Assembly: GCF_012396185.1 (NCBI RefSeq)
Contig: NZ_JAAXOW010000004.1
Coordinates: 124,001-188,000 of the forward strand
DNA length: 64,000 nt
DNA from: Sanguibacter hominis ATCC BAA-789
GTDB lineage: Bacteria > Actinomycetota > Actinomycetes > Actinomycetales > Cellulomonadaceae
Direction of reading: 5' to 3'
The position numbers and the translations under genes are program-made. Positions 47,916 through 57,526 of the stretch are shown piece after piece. The notes under the pieces were generated by a model, which worked only from the letters and a program-made list of their open reading frames with translations, was not told where the DNA came from and ran no database searches. Each line of letters begins with the position of its first letter. The stretch's first letter is position 1.

Positions 47916-48463
47916 CGCACGCCTCCGAGGGTGATCGTGTCGAGGTCGTCGAGGTGTGCGGCGGGCAGCGGGCCCACCATCCCCTCGAGCCGGGAGACAG
48001 CATCGGAGAGATAGCGCTTGACGGTCCCCACCGCGAGCGAGAGCTCGACGGCGATCTGCGCGACCGTCATGTCCTCGTAGAACCGGAGGACGACGCACGC
48101 CCGTTCGCGCGGACCCAGGGCAGCGAGCGCCCGCTGGACGTCGATGCGCACGGGAACCGTCTCGGGCGACGCGTCGCCCGTCGGTGGCTGCACGTCGGGT
48201 GTCACGACGAGGTGCCGCAGCGTCGCCCAGTGGCGGCGGCGCCGGAAGCCGTCGATGTACGTGTTGCGGATCGCCCGGCGTACGTATGCCTCGAGCGCGT
48301 CGACCTCGTCGGGGAGGCGCCGGCCCGCGAACACGGAGACGAGCGCGTCCTGGACGAGGTCTTCCGCCTCGCGAAGGTCGGAGCAGAGCAGGAAGGCATA
48401 TGCCGTGAGCGCTCTGCGGCGTTGCCGCACGAGCGCCTCGAGTGCCTGCTCCCAGCCGCTCAT
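47912..48463 (-). CDS. ECF sigma factor (SigE-like family), copy 1
   Basis: The 183-residue sigma factor has region 2 (AYAFLLCSDLREAEDLVQDA, YVRRAIRNTYIDGFRRRR) and region 4 (LGPRERACVVLRFYEDMTVA, VGTVKRYLSDAVSRL). The C-terminal tail is short. A matching ECF-type promoter lies upstream, pointing to autoregulation. It is paralogous to the sigma gene at 50500-51060. Confidence 0.93.
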   Translation of the reverse strand: MSGWEQALEALVRQRRRALTAYAFLLCSDLREAEDLVQDALVSVFAGRRLPDEVDALEAYVRRAIRNTYIDGFRRRRHWATLRHLVVTPDVQPPTGDASPETVPVRIDVQRALAALGPRERACVVLRFYEDMTVAQIAVELSLAVGTVKRYLSDAVSRLEGMVGPLPAAHLDDLDTITLGGVR

Positions 48464-48514
48464 CAGATCCCCTGTGCGTGTGTCGTCGTGCTGTCCGTCC
48501 TGCTGTCACAAGCC

Positions 48515-48540
48515 CAGACGAACGGTGGCCGGAAAAGGTT
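48515..48540 (-). promoter_or_regulatory. Putative autoregulated ECF promoter
   Basis: Read on the minus strand, AACC (48540-48537) and CGTCTG (48520-48515) are separated by 16 nt, the spacing of ECF sigma promoters. The start would lie about 45 nt before the sigma gene. The rest of the 48464-48757 gap holds no gene that I can support. Confidence 0.55.
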
Positions 48541-48757
48541 GGGGTCGCCTGGTGACGAGATCACGACGGGCTGCTGGCCGCGCCGAGGTCGGTGCGGCGG
48601 TCTGGCTCGGGGGAAATCAGACCGGTGCACCGACCCCGGCCTCGGGGGATGGGGTCCAGCTGCGGGGCAGGCCGGGCGGCACGCCCCCTGCGCGTGCCGC
48701 CCGATACCAGCCCTATCCCTCATATGTCGCGTGCATGCCCGGTCTTGCACTCCTGTC

Positions 48758-50503
48758 TCAGGAGATCTTGACCGACCCCAGGCGCCCGATCGACGTCTGC
48801 GTCGAGCCGCCTGCAGGAGTCACCTCGACCTGTGACCAGATCTCGTACGTGCCGGCCGGGAGCCGCTCGGAGGAGCCGCACACCTCAGAGGCAAGGTCCG
48901 CGGTCAGGTTCGCTGTCTCGCCCGGACCGAGGTCGATCGTGCGCTGGCTGCTCGCGATCGGCGTCGTCCCGACCGCTCCGACCACCCGGCCGTCGAGCGT
49001 GAGGACGGACTGGATCTCGCCCCCCAGCTGGCCGCGGAACGTGGTGCTCTGGTCCTCGTTGGTGACGACGGTCTCCACCTGGGAGGTCGTGTCACCGTTC
49101 ACGAAGGTCTCGTCCGGCCGGCCGAGCGTGACCGCCGTGTCGGAGTAGCCCGGCACCACCGCGCCGCACTCGGGGAAGGTCGCGAGCGGGTCGCTCTCGG
49201 GAAGGACGGGAGCGTCCCCGAGCGTGATGTGCTCGCGCGGGGCGAACACGGAGAACTGGTAGTCGGGGACCCACATGCGCGCGACGACGAGCATCTCGTA
49301 CTCGCCCGCGGCGAGCGGCTCGCCCGTCTGGCAGTCGACGCCGGAGATCTCCGGGTAGAAGGCATCGGCGGGCGTGGCGCCCGTCTCCTCGACGGTCGAC
49401 GCCCAGAAGTCGGGCTTGCCGATGTACCAGGGGTCCTTCGCCGCCTTGGTGGCCCGTGCCGAGACGACCTTCCCGTCGCGGATCAGGTAGACCTCGACGT
49501 CCCCGCCGAAGTACGTGTCACCCTCGACGCTCGTGAGGTCGAGACGGACCTTGCGCGTGAGGACGTCCTCGAGGGCGAGCGCGTCCTGCGGCGGCGTGAC
49601 CTCGGCGACGACGACGGGCTTGCCGTCCTTCTGCGGGTACTCGGGAGCGGTGATCTCGCTCGTCGGCATCGCGCACGAGAGGGCAAGGCTCTCCGAGCCT
49701 CCGACGGTGGGGCCGACGCGGACCTTCCACGGGCCGCCCCACACGCGCGGGCTCGACGGCTGGGCGCTCGCGTCGCTCGCCGGGTCGGTGAGCGACGCGT
49801 CGACGTAGGAGTAGACGTCGTACGTCCCGGCGACCTCGGTCTCCGGCCCGTCGCACATCGCGACGCCGGCGTGCTCGAGGGGCTCGCCGACGTCACCCGG
49901 CGAGAGGGTCTCCTCGCGATATGGCTCGGGCATCGCGTCGGTCGCGCCGACGACGACGCCGTCGCGCACGAGCACGTAGGCGGCGTAGCCGGTCGACCCG
50001 ACCGTCACGGTGCTGTCGCCCTGGTTGGCGATCGCGACCTCGAAGAGGTCGTCGATGCTCTGGATGATGACCGGCGTGGCGTCGGCGGGGGACACGCTCG
50101 CGGCGTTGCCGTCGGCGTCCTCGACCGCGTTCGTCACGAGGCGCAGCGCGGTCGCGTGGTCGAGCTCGCCGACGGGTGCCCCGCACTCGGGGAACGCCGC
50201 GCCGGGCTCGATCGACGGCGTCTGGACGGGAGTCTGCGTCGCTGGCGGAGGGGGGACTGTCGCCCCGCCGATGTTCTGCGCGATGACGACGCCGCCCACG
50301 GCGATCGCGGCGACGCTCGCAGCGGCGACGAGCGCCCGGGAGCGCGTCTGGCGCCGGCGGGCAGCCGTGCCGTGCCGGCGTGCGGTCGCGAGGAGCGCTT
50401 CGGGCGTGCGGCCCGCGTGCGTCTCGGCAGCCGAGTCGGCAAGGGTGTTGAGGATGTCGGACAGGTGCTCCTGACGGGACCGGTCGCGGTCGTGGTGGTT
50501 CAT
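48758..50503 (-). CDS. Anti-sigma-like single-pass membrane protein, enlarged paralogue
   Basis: The 581-residue protein has a cytoplasmic N-part of about 55 residues, one membrane helix (about 57-77, ALVAAASVAAIAVGGVVIAQ) and an outer part about 155 residues longer than its neighbour at 46635-47915. The shared blocks include LVRDGVVVGATDAMPEPY (neighbour: LVQDGVVVGGHTGAPSGY), a CQTGEPLAAGEYEMLVVA block (neighbour: CQDGAPLEPGDYEVLVVA) and cysteines at like places. The extra C-terminal domain again starts with FPECGAVVPG, like the first outer domain, so it looks like an internal duplication. It is coupled to sigma copy 2. Confidence 0.7.
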   Translation of the reverse strand: MNHHDRDRSRQEHLSDILNTLADSAAETHAGRTPEALLATARRHGTAARRRQTRSRALVAAASVAAIAVGGVVIAQNIGGATVPPPPATQTPVQTPSIEPGAAFPECGAPVGELDHATALRLVTNAVEDADGNAASVSPADATPVIIQSIDDLFEVAIANQGDSTVTVGSTGYAAYVLVRDGVVVGATDAMPEPYREETLSPGDVGEPLEHAGVAMCDGPETEVAGTYDVYSYVDASLTDPASDASAQPSSPRVWGGPWKVRVGPTVGGSESLALSCAMPTSEITAPEYPQKDGKPVVVAEVTPPQDALALEDVLTRKVRLDLTSVEGDTYFGGDVEVYLIRDGKVVSARATKAAKDPWYIGKPDFWASTVEETGATPADAFYPEISGVDCQTGEPLAAGEYEMLVVARMWVPDYQFSVFAPREHITLGDAPVLPESDPLATFPECGAVVPGYSDTAVTLGRPDETFVNGDTTSQVETVVTNEDQSTTFRGQLGGEIQSVLTLDGRVVGAVGTTPIASSQRTIDLGPGETANLTADLASEVCGSSERLPAGTYEIWSQVEVTPAGGSTQTSIGRLGSVKIS

Positions 50504-51060
50504 CGGGCACCTCCGGGTGCTGCGTCGTCCAGGTCGTCGAGGTGGGCGTCCGCGAGCGGGCCCAGGTGCTGCTCGAGCCGTGCGACGGCGTCGTGCAGGT
50601 AGCGCTTGACGCTCCCGAGGCTCAGCGAGAGCTCCGAGGCGATCTGCGGCACGGTCATGTCCTCGTAGAAGCGCAGGACGACGCAGGCCCGCTCGCGCGG
50701 CGACAGCAGCGCGAGCGCGCGCTGCGCGTCGAGCCGCGCGGGGACGTGGTCGACCGTCGCGACGTCCGACGGCGGCTGCGACACGGGTGCGACGTGCAGG
50801 TGGCGCACGGTCGCCCAGCGCTTGCGACGGCGGAAGCCGTCGATGTACGTGTTGCGGATCGTGCGGCGCACGTACGCCTCGGCGCTCCGCACGTCGTCGG
50901 GCCCTCGACGCCGCGTGTACGCAGCGATGAGCGCGTCCTGGACGAGGTCCTCGGCCTCGGCGAGATCCCCGGTGAGGAGGAACGCCGAGGAGACGAGGGC
51001 GGACGTCCGGGTCCGCACGAGGTCTTCGAGCGCCTCTTCCCAGCTGGTCATGCCTGTCAT
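50500..51060 (-). CDS. ECF sigma factor (SigE-like family), copy 2
   Basis: The 186-residue sigma factor matches copy 1 closely: YVRRTIRNTYIDGFRRRKRW in region 2 and LSPRERACVVLRFYEDMTVP in region 4. ATG 51060 is chosen because GAGGGGG precedes it; ATG 51051 is an alternative. The stop overlaps the anti-sigma-like gene by 4 bp. No AACC-N16-CGTC motif like that of copy 1 is obvious upstream, so its control may differ. Confidence 0.92.
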   Translation of the reverse strand: MTGMTSWEEALEDLVRTRTSALVSSAFLLTGDLAEAEDLVQDALIAAYTRRRGPDDVRSAEAYVRRTIRNTYIDGFRRRKRWATVRHLHVAPVSQPPSDVATVDHVPARLDAQRALALLSPRERACVVLRFYEDMTVPQIASELSLSLGSVKRYLHDAVARLEQHLGPLADAHLDDLDDAAPGGAR

Positions 51061-51374
51061 GGTCCCCCTCGGTGCGTAGATCTTGGCGCTCGGAGCCGAG
51101 GACGCGCCGTCCGTGCCGTCGTCGGGGGCGGCAGGCACCGCTCTCAACGTCGGACGTCGCGCGTCCCGGGCGCCCGGCCACGCAGCGGGGGGCGTCGGAC
51201 CTGCGTCCGCTGCTCCTGCTTGCACGGTGTGCCTCCCTGTCCTGGCGGGCGCGTCGTCTCCGTCGGCCCGGTGGGCGCCCTGGTGGGTGCCTCTACCGGG
51301 TATGACGTCTGCCGCGCGCAGATCGTTGGGGGCGCGGTGTTCCCGTCGTGGGTGCCGAGGGCTACGGTCGGAGC

Positions 51375-51764
51375 ATGGTCCGGTTCTTCGTCCGAGTCGC
51401 GGTGTTTGTCCTGTCTGCGGCGCTCGGCCTTCTCGTGGCTTCCCTGCTGATCGACGGCGTCCACGTGACGTGGCGCGGCTACGTCGTGACGGTGATCGTG
51501 TTCGCGATCCTGCAGTCGGTGCTGACGCCCTTCATCGGGAAGATGGCGGACCGGTACGCGCCGGCGTTCGTGGGCGGCGTCGGCCTCGTGTCGACGTTCG
51601 TCGCGCTGCTCGTCACGAGCCTGCTGCGGGACGCGCTGACGATCCGTGGTGGCGTGACGACCTGGGTCGTGGCGACGCTGGTCGTCTGGCTGGTCACGGC
51701 CCTGGCCACGGTCTTGCTGCCGAAGGTGTTCGTGGTCAAGAGGATCCGCGACCGGGACCGCTGA
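51375..51764 (+). CDS. Small four-span membrane protein (phage holin family IV / YvlD-like)
   Basis: The 129-residue protein has four hydrophobic segments with LLVASLLIDGVHVTWRGYVV and ILQSVLTPFIGKMADRYAPA, as in the widespread membrane family named after phage holin superfamily IV. There are no phage genes nearby, so lysis is unlikely. The role is unknown. A GGAG site lies close to ATG 51375. Confidence 0.75.
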   Translation: MVRFFVRVAVFVLSAALGLLVASLLIDGVHVTWRGYVVTVIVFAILQSVLTPFIGKMADRYAPAFVGGVGLVSTFVALLVTSLLRDALTIRGGVTTWVVATLVVWLVTALATVLLPKVFVVKRIRDRDR

Positions 51765-51967
51765 CCCGCTCCCGCCTCGACGGGGCTCGCGGGTCACAGG
51801 TTGATCACGCCCGGGGTTGCGGCTGAACGTTTCGTCCCCGATGAGTAGGCTGACGGCAACCCGGACGACGATGGGGTCGTTCGGGCCTTCGCACCTTCCC
51901 GCCCGGCACGGCTCCGGCCGCGCCTGAGGCGCACGGTGCGCTGACCGCCGCACGTCGAGGAGGACGC

Positions 51968-54274
51968 ATGCAGCTCGGAAGCGCCAGCCTGACCATCGTC
52001 ACCGTGATCGCCGTCGTCGCGATCCTCGCGCTCGTCGTCGCGGTGGTCCTCAGAAGGCAGGTCCTCGCCGCAGGCGAGGGCACACCGCGGATGCAGGAGA
52101 TCGCCCTCGCGATCCAGGAAGGTGCCTCGGCCTATCTCAACCGTCAGTTCCGCACGCTCCTGCTGTTCGCGGTGATCGTGTTCGGCCTGCTCTTCCTGCT
52201 CCCCGGTGACGCAGGCGTGCGGGTCGGTCGATCGGTCGCGTTCCTGTTCGGGGCAGGCTTCTCGGCGGCGATCGGCTACCTCGGCATGTGGCTCGCGGTG
52301 CGCGCGAACCTGCGAGTCGCGGCGTCGGCCCAGGTGGCTGGCTCGGTCGACGCGCGCCGCGCGGAGGGTGCACGGATCGCGTTCCGCACGGGCGGCGTCG
52401 TCGGCATGAGCGTGGTCGGTCTCGGCCTGCTCGGTGCGTGCGCGGTCGTGCTCGTCTACCGTGCGGACGCGCCGGCCGTGCTCGAGGGCTTCGGCTTCGG
52501 CGCGGCGCTCCTCGCGATGTTCATGCGCGTGGGCGGGGGCATCTTCACCAAGGCGGCCGACGTCGGCGCCGACCTGGTCGGCAAGGTCGAGCAGGGCATC
52601 CCCGAGGACGACCCGCGCAACGCGGCGACGATCGCCGACAACGTCGGGGACAACGTCGGCGACTGTGCCGGCATGGCAGCGGACCTGTTCGAGTCGTACG
52701 CCGTGATGCTCGTCGCGGCCCTCATCCTCGGCAAGGCCGTGTTCGGTGAGCAGGGCCTCGTGTTCCCGCTCATCGTCACGGCCGTCGGTGCGCTCGTCGC
52801 GGTGCTCGGCGTCGCGATCACGCGCGTCCGCCCCGGCGAGGGCGGTCTGCGCGCGATCTACCGAGGCTTCTACCTGTCGGCGCTCGCGGGCGCCGTGCTC
52901 GCGAGCATCGCCGCGTTCCTGTACCTCCCGTCGAGCTTCGGTGCGATCGAGGGAGTCGCCGCCGATCTCGCGGGCAGGTCAGGGGACCCGCGCCTGATGA
53001 CGTCGGGTGCTGTCGTCATCGGTGTGCTGCTCGCGGGCGTGATCCTGTGGGTCACCGGCTACTTCACGGGCACGACGTCGAAGCCCACGCTGCACGTCGC
53101 CCGCACCTCTCAGACGGGCGCGGCGACGGTCGTGCTCTCGGGTATCGGCGTCGGGTTCGAGTCGGCCGTGTACACGGCGGGCATCATCGCCGCCGCGATC
53201 TGCGGCGCGTTCCTCATCGCGGGCGGCTCGGTGTGGCTCGCGCTGTTCCTCATCGCGCTCGCGGGCTGCGGGCTGCTGACGACGGTCGGCGTGATCGTCG
53301 CGATGGACACGTTCGGGCCTGTCTCGGACAACGCGCAGGGCATCGCCGAGATGAGCGGCGACGTCGACGCCGAGGGTGCGCAGATCCTCACCGACCTCGA
53401 TGCTGTGGGCAACACGACGAAGGCCATCACGAAGGGCATCGCGATAGCGACCGCGGTGCTCGCCGCGACCGCGCTGTTCGGGTCGTACGCGGACGCCGTC
53501 GCCACGGCGCTTCGCGACGTCGAGAACCCGGTGGGGGAGGACGGCATCGTCGCCGCGCTCCTGAGCTACCAGATCATCTCGCCGATCACGCTCGTCGGCG
53601 TGATCCTCGGCGGTGCGACCGTCTTCCTGTTCTCGGGCCTCGCGATCGACGCCGTGACGCGCGCGGCGGGCGCGATCGTGTTCGAGGTGCGGCGTCAGTT
53701 CCGCCACCACCCGGGGATCATGACCGGCGAGGAGCGGCCCGAGTACGGGCGGGTCGTGGACATCTGCACGCGAGACTCGCTGCGCGAGCTCGCGACGCCC
53801 GGCCTGCTCGCGGCGTTCGCACCGATCGCCGTCGGCTTCGGTCTCGGTGTCGGCCCGCTCGCGGGCTTCCTCGCCGGGGCGATCGGCACGGGCGTGCTCA
53901 TGGCGGTGTTCCTCGCGAACGCGGGCGGTGCGTGGGACAACGCGAAGAAGATCGTCGAGGACGGCGCGTACGGCGGGAAGAACTCTGCGGCGCACGCGGC
54001 CGTCGTCATCGGTGACACGGTCGGCGACCCGTTCAAGGACACGGCCGGCCCGGCGATCAACCCGCTCATCAAGGTCATGAACCTCGTGTCCGTGCTGATC
54101 GCGCCCGCGGTCGTCGCGATGAGCGTCCCGGCGGACGCCAACCACGTCCTGCGTGTCGCGGTCGCGACGGTCGCCGCGCTCATCGCGATGGGTGCGGTCG
54201 TCTGGTCGCGCCTGCGTGCGGCCAGCGTCGACGAGCAGGGCGAGCTTGAGCACGACATGGGCTTGCCGGTCTGA
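51968..54274 (+). CDS. hppA: H+-translocating membrane pyrophosphatase (K+-independent type)
   Basis: This 768-residue ion pump hydrolyses pyrophosphate and pumps protons. It has the substrate-site stretch DVGADLVGKVE (198-208), DDPRNAATIADNVGDNVGDC, GPVSDNAQGIAEM and late DNAKKIVE and GDTVGDPFKDT motifs over 15-16 helices. Lys485 in GNTTKA marks the potassium-independent class. A GGAGG site precedes the ATG; a TAGGCT box at 51846 may be the promoter, leaving a leader of about 110 nt. Confidence 0.95.
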   Translation: MQLGSASLTIVTVIAVVAILALVVAVVLRRQVLAAGEGTPRMQEIALAIQEGASAYLNRQFRTLLLFAVIVFGLLFLLPGDAGVRVGRSVAFLFGAGFSAAIGYLGMWLAVRANLRVAASAQVAGSVDARRAEGARIAFRTGGVVGMSVVGLGLLGACAVVLVYRADAPAVLEGFGFGAALLAMFMRVGGGIFTKAADVGADLVGKVEQGIPEDDPRNAATIADNVGDNVGDCAGMAADLFESYAVMLVAALILGKAVFGEQGLVFPLIVTAVGALVAVLGVAITRVRPGEGGLRAIYRGFYLSALAGAVLASIAAFLYLPSSFGAIEGVAADLAGRSGDPRLMTSGAVVIGVLLAGVILWVTGYFTGTTSKPTLHVARTSQTGAATVVLSGIGVGFESAVYTAGIIAAAICGAFLIAGGSVWLALFLIALAGCGLLTTVGVIVAMDTFGPVSDNAQGIAEMSGDVDAEGAQILTDLDAVGNTTKAITKGIAIATAVLAATALFGSYADAVATALRDVENPVGEDGIVAALLSYQIISPITLVGVILGGATVFLFSGLAIDAVTRAAGAIVFEVRRQFRHHPGIMTGEERPEYGRVVDICTRDSLRELATPGLLAAFAPIAVGFGLGVGPLAGFLAGAIGTGVLMAVFLANAGGAWDNAKKIVEDGAYGGKNSAAHAAVVIGDTVGDPFKDTAGPAINPLIKVMNLVSVLIAPAVVAMSVPADANHVLRVAVATVAALIAMGAVVWSRLRAASVDEQGELEHDMGLPV

Positions 54275-54285
54275 CCAGCGGGAGC

Positions 54286-54313
54286 GGGTGCAGGGGCATA
54301 GGTCGCTGCACCC
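54286..54313 (+). terminator. Hairpin after hppA
   Basis: GGGTGCAG (54286-54293) pairs with CTGCACCC (54306-54313) 12 bp after the hppA stop. Confidence 0.6.
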
Positions 54314-54421
54314 GTCTCTCGACTCGCGGGAGACGCGCCCTTACGGGAAGATGCGTCCGGGACTCCGTTCGGGGGCCTTTGTGGTGCTGTGCGATGCGGC
54401 ACCTCCCTGTCAGGAGAACCG

Positions 54422-55402
54422 ATGGCTTACCGTTTCAACCCCGCTCCCGGATGGCCCGTGCCCCCTCAGGGATGGGTGCCGCCGGAGGGCTGGGTCCCCG
54501 ATCCTGCGTGGCCTCCGGCCCCCGCCGGTTGGAACTTCTGGCTGGAGGTGCCCGACGCCGCGGCGCCCGTGAGCCCGGCCGCCGCGCCGCAGCCCACCGC
54601 GCCGCAGCCCACCACGCCGATGCCGCCGCCTGCAGCCACGAGCCCCGCGTCGGCGAACCCCGCGATGACCACGCCGATGCCCGCCGTCGCACCGGCGCCT
54701 CCTGCGGGTGGAGGGATGCCGCCGCAGGCGGCGCCCGCGAGTGTCCCTTACGCGCAGTACAACCACGTGCCTGCTGCAGGCTCGGCGAGCCAGCCGGGCC
54801 TCGTCCAGGAGCGTCGCCGCCGCAGCCCGCTCGTGTGGCTCGTGCCGCTCGTCCTCCTCCTCGTCGGTGGCGTGGCCTGGGGAGTCATCGCGCTCCTGAG
54901 CGGCCCCGACGACAAGCCGACGGACTCCGCGGCACCGACGGTGACCGCGACCGCCACACCGACGCCCGACCCGGCGACGACCCCGCCGCCGGCGGAGAAC
55001 CCCGCCCCAGAGCCGCCCCCGACCGAGGCCACGCCGACGGAAGCCCCTCCCGCAGGTGGGGACGATCAGGCCGCGACCACGGCGTTCTGCCCTGCGGCGC
55101 TGTCGCTCTACACGGCGTTCGGCCAGGCCACGTCGACCGAGACGGTCGCCGAGTTCATCGCGATCTACGAGCCTGCCGTCGCTGTGATGCCGCAGGCTGC
55201 CCCGCCTGCCGAGATCGCGGAGGCGTGGGCGTTCAAGCACACGAACGACACCGAGATGATCGCTGCGATCAAGGCGGGCGATCAGTCGCTCAAGCCGATC
55301 GACGCCTACATGTCGTTCCAGATCCAGGCCGCGCTCGAGGGCGACGAGTTCGTGACGCAGGAGACGGCGCTGACGGAGTTCGTCTCCGACCGCTGCTACT
55401 GA
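54422..55402 (+). CDS. Proline-rich single-pass membrane protein
   Basis: The 326-residue protein starts with repeats of PxGW/PPEGW type (FNPAPGWPVPPQGWVPPEGW), then a Pro/Ala/Thr-rich region, a membrane helix (about 137-157), a second Pro/Thr spacer and a folded C-terminal domain of about 105 residues. That domain has two cysteines (FCPAALSLY and DRCY) that may form a disulfide outside. The N-terminus resembles DUF2510-like motifs. The function is unknown. A GGAG site fixes ATG 54422. Confidence 0.7.
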   Translation: MAYRFNPAPGWPVPPQGWVPPEGWVPDPAWPPAPAGWNFWLEVPDAAAPVSPAAAPQPTAPQPTTPMPPPAATSPASANPAMTTPMPAVAPAPPAGGGMPPQAAPASVPYAQYNHVPAAGSASQPGLVQERRRRSPLVWLVPLVLLLVGGVAWGVIALLSGPDDKPTDSAAPTVTATATPTPDPATTPPPAENPAPEPPPTEATPTEAPPAGGDDQAATTAFCPAALSLYTAFGQATSTETVAEFIAIYEPAVAVMPQAAPPAEIAEAWAFKHTNDTEMIAAIKAGDQSLKPIDAYMSFQIQAALEGDEFVTQETALTEFVSDRCY

Positions 55403-55430
55403 CAGGCCCGCACGAGGGCAGGATGGACCT

Positions 55431-57002
55431 GTGAGCCATCCTCCGATCCTCGACGTCGACGCTGCCCCTGACCTTCTTGCGCGCCTGCGCGCCGATCTCG
55501 CCGCTGCCGACTACACGGTCGCCGGGGTCCAGGCGCTGCTCGGTCCGCTCGCGTTCGACGCGCTGCACCGCGAGGAGGCGCTGCCTGCGCGCCGCGTCCT
55601 GCGCGGCGTGCTCGACGCGGCGGGGACGGCCCCTGCCGACGCGGACCGCCGCCGTGCAGCGCTCGCCGCGGTGTTCTTCCTCGGCGACTCGGTCGCGCGC
55701 GACGCGCTCGCGCTCGCGTTGCCCACCCTCGGGCTCGAGGGCGCACGAGCTCTCGGCCTGACCCGCGACGTCGGCCCGGACCGGGTGCGCGCCCGGTTCG
55801 ACCTGCGGCCCTACGCAGCCGACGACGCCGCGGGGCACCTCGACTGGTGGCTCGCCTCCGACCTGGGCGAGCTCGCGACCGGTGCCGGCCTCGAGCCGGA
55901 CCACGTCCTCGGTGCGGGCGGTGCGTCCCTCACGCTCGCGCAGGTGACTGCGCGCCGTCCGGTCGGCCGGGTCCTGGACCTCGGAACGGGCTGCGGCATC
56001 CAGGCTCTGCACGCGTCCCGGCACGCCCGGCAGGTGGTGGGCACGGACATCTCGGAAGCGGCGCTCGCCTTCGCGCGGTTCAACGCGGCGCTCAACGAGG
56101 TCGACCTCGAGCTGCGCGAGGGCTCGATGCTCGAGCCCGTCGCAGGGGAGGTGTTCGACCTCGTCGTCTCGAACCCGCCCTTCGTCATCACGCCGCGTGC
56201 GTCGGCGGGCGTCGAGATGTTCGAGTACCGCGACGGGGGCCGGTCGGGCGACGACCTCGTCCGGGACCTCGTCCTCACCGTGGGGAGCGTGCTCGCGCCG
56301 GGCGGCGTCGTGCAGATGCTCGGCAACTGGGAGCACCGCCGTGGACAGGACTGGGCGGACCGGGTGGGCGGCTGGCTCGACGCCGCCGGGCTCGACGGCT
56401 GGGTGATCCAGCGCGAGGTCCTCGACCCGGCGCAGTACGCGGAGACGTGGCTGCGCGACGGCGGCACCACGCCCGAGCGCGACCCGGAGGGCTTCGCGTC
56501 GATGTACACGGCGTGGCTCGAGGACTTCGAGTCGCGCGACGTCGAGGCGGTCGGCTTCGGCATCGTCTACCTGCGACGCCCCGCCGACGGACGGGTGACG
56601 CTGCGGCGCCTCGAGGAGCACACGGGTTCGGTGCACCAGCCGCTCGGCGAGCACCTCGCGGCGTCGGTCGCGGCGCACGACTGGCTCGAGGCTCGGGACG
56701 ACGACGCGCTCCTCGCGGAGCACCTCGTCGTCGCGCCGGACGTCACCGAGGAGCGGTACCTCACGCCGGGTCAGGACGACCCGAACGTCGTGATCGTGCG
56801 GCAAGGCGGGGGTCTCGGGCGGGGCGTGCACGCGTCGACAGCCCTCGCGGCCCTCGTCGGTGTGTGCGACGGCGAGCTGAGCGTCGGCCAGATCGTCGGC
56901 GCGATCGCCTCACTGTTCGACGTCGACGCCTCCGAGCTTGCGGCCGACGTGCTGCCGGGGGTGCGCGGGCTGGTCCGCGACCTCTTCCTCACCCCGGCCT
57001 GA
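55431..57002 (+). CDS. SAM-dependent methyltransferase (HemK/PrmC-like fold)
   Basis: The 523-residue protein has an N-terminal helical part, then a Rossmann methyltransferase core with VLDLGTGCGIQALHAS (around residue 182) and the NPPF motif (VVSNPPFVI) used to methylate amide or amino nitrogens. A further C-terminal domain of about 170 residues follows. The length equals a common actinobacterial family of putative rRNA or protein methylases. The target is unknown. GTG 55431 follows an AGGA site. Confidence 0.85.
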   Translation: MSHPPILDVDAAPDLLARLRADLAAADYTVAGVQALLGPLAFDALHREEALPARRVLRGVLDAAGTAPADADRRRAALAAVFFLGDSVARDALALALPTLGLEGARALGLTRDVGPDRVRARFDLRPYAADDAAGHLDWWLASDLGELATGAGLEPDHVLGAGGASLTLAQVTARRPVGRVLDLGTGCGIQALHASRHARQVVGTDISEAALAFARFNAALNEVDLELREGSMLEPVAGEVFDLVVSNPPFVITPRASAGVEMFEYRDGGRSGDDLVRDLVLTVGSVLAPGGVVQMLGNWEHRRGQDWADRVGGWLDAAGLDGWVIQREVLDPAQYAETWLRDGGTTPERDPEGFASMYTAWLEDFESRDVEAVGFGIVYLRRPADGRVTLRRLEEHTGSVHQPLGEHLAASVAAHDWLEARDDDALLAEHLVVAPDVTEERYLTPGQDDPNVVIVRQGGGLGRGVHASTALAALVGVCDGELSVGQIVGAIASLFDVDASELAADVLPGVRGLVRDLFLTPA

Positions 57003-57009
57003 TGTGGGC

Positions 57010-57435
57010 TCAAGGCCGTTCGGGATCCGCGCCCCGGTCGGCGAACCCTCGCTCACCCGGACCTCGCGCGCCGGGGGCTCCGTCGCCGTGCCCCTGGGAG
57101 TCCATGCCTGGACGTTCGCGCCACCCTTCGCGATGCTCGGACGCGGCAGACGCGGGTTCGCGATCGTCGAGGCCTGCCCCGAGCAGGTAGCCGCCGCCGA
57201 GGCCGAGGAGCCCGGCCGTGATGGCAACGGTCAGCGCTGAGGCGATCGGGCGTCGGGTGAGCGTCTGCGCGGCCCTGCCGCTTCCGCGTGGTGCGTCGTC
57301 GCCCTGGGGCGAGAAGGCGGGGGCTGCGGAGTCCTGACCGGAAGCCGCAGCAGGAGGGCTCAGGGGCACATCGCGGCCGGGGTCGCTCTCGGGAGCGGGC
57401 GTCACGTCGGGTCGGGTGGTGTCGTCGGCGGTCAT
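57010..57435 (-). CDS. Small membrane protein of unknown family
   Basis: This 141-residue protein has a polar Pro/Asp/Ser-rich N-half, one membrane helix (ALTVAITAGLLGLGGGYLLG) and a charged Gly/Arg/Glu-rich tail. ATG 57435 is chosen because AGAGAGG precedes it; ATG 57465 is an alternative. It overlaps no other supported gene and meets the methyltransferase tail to tail. No function can be named. Confidence 0.55.
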   Translation of the reverse strand: MTADDTTRPDVTPAPESDPGRDVPLSPPAAASGQDSAAPAFSPQGDDAPRGSGRAAQTLTRRPIASALTVAITAGLLGLGGGYLLGAGLDDREPASAASEHREGWRERPGMDSQGHGDGAPGARGPGERGFADRGADPERP

Positions 57436-57526
57436 CTCCGCGTCCTCTCTCTCGTGGGCCTTCATCGTGCTGGGCGGACCTGGGAGCGAGATCTGGCTGC
57501 CCTGTGCGGGTGCTGGGATCCTCACC

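Noticed and set aside
51375-51764. Prophage holin
   Set aside because: The protein belongs to a chromosomal membrane family that carries the holin name by annotation. No endolysin, capsid or tail gene lies nearby.
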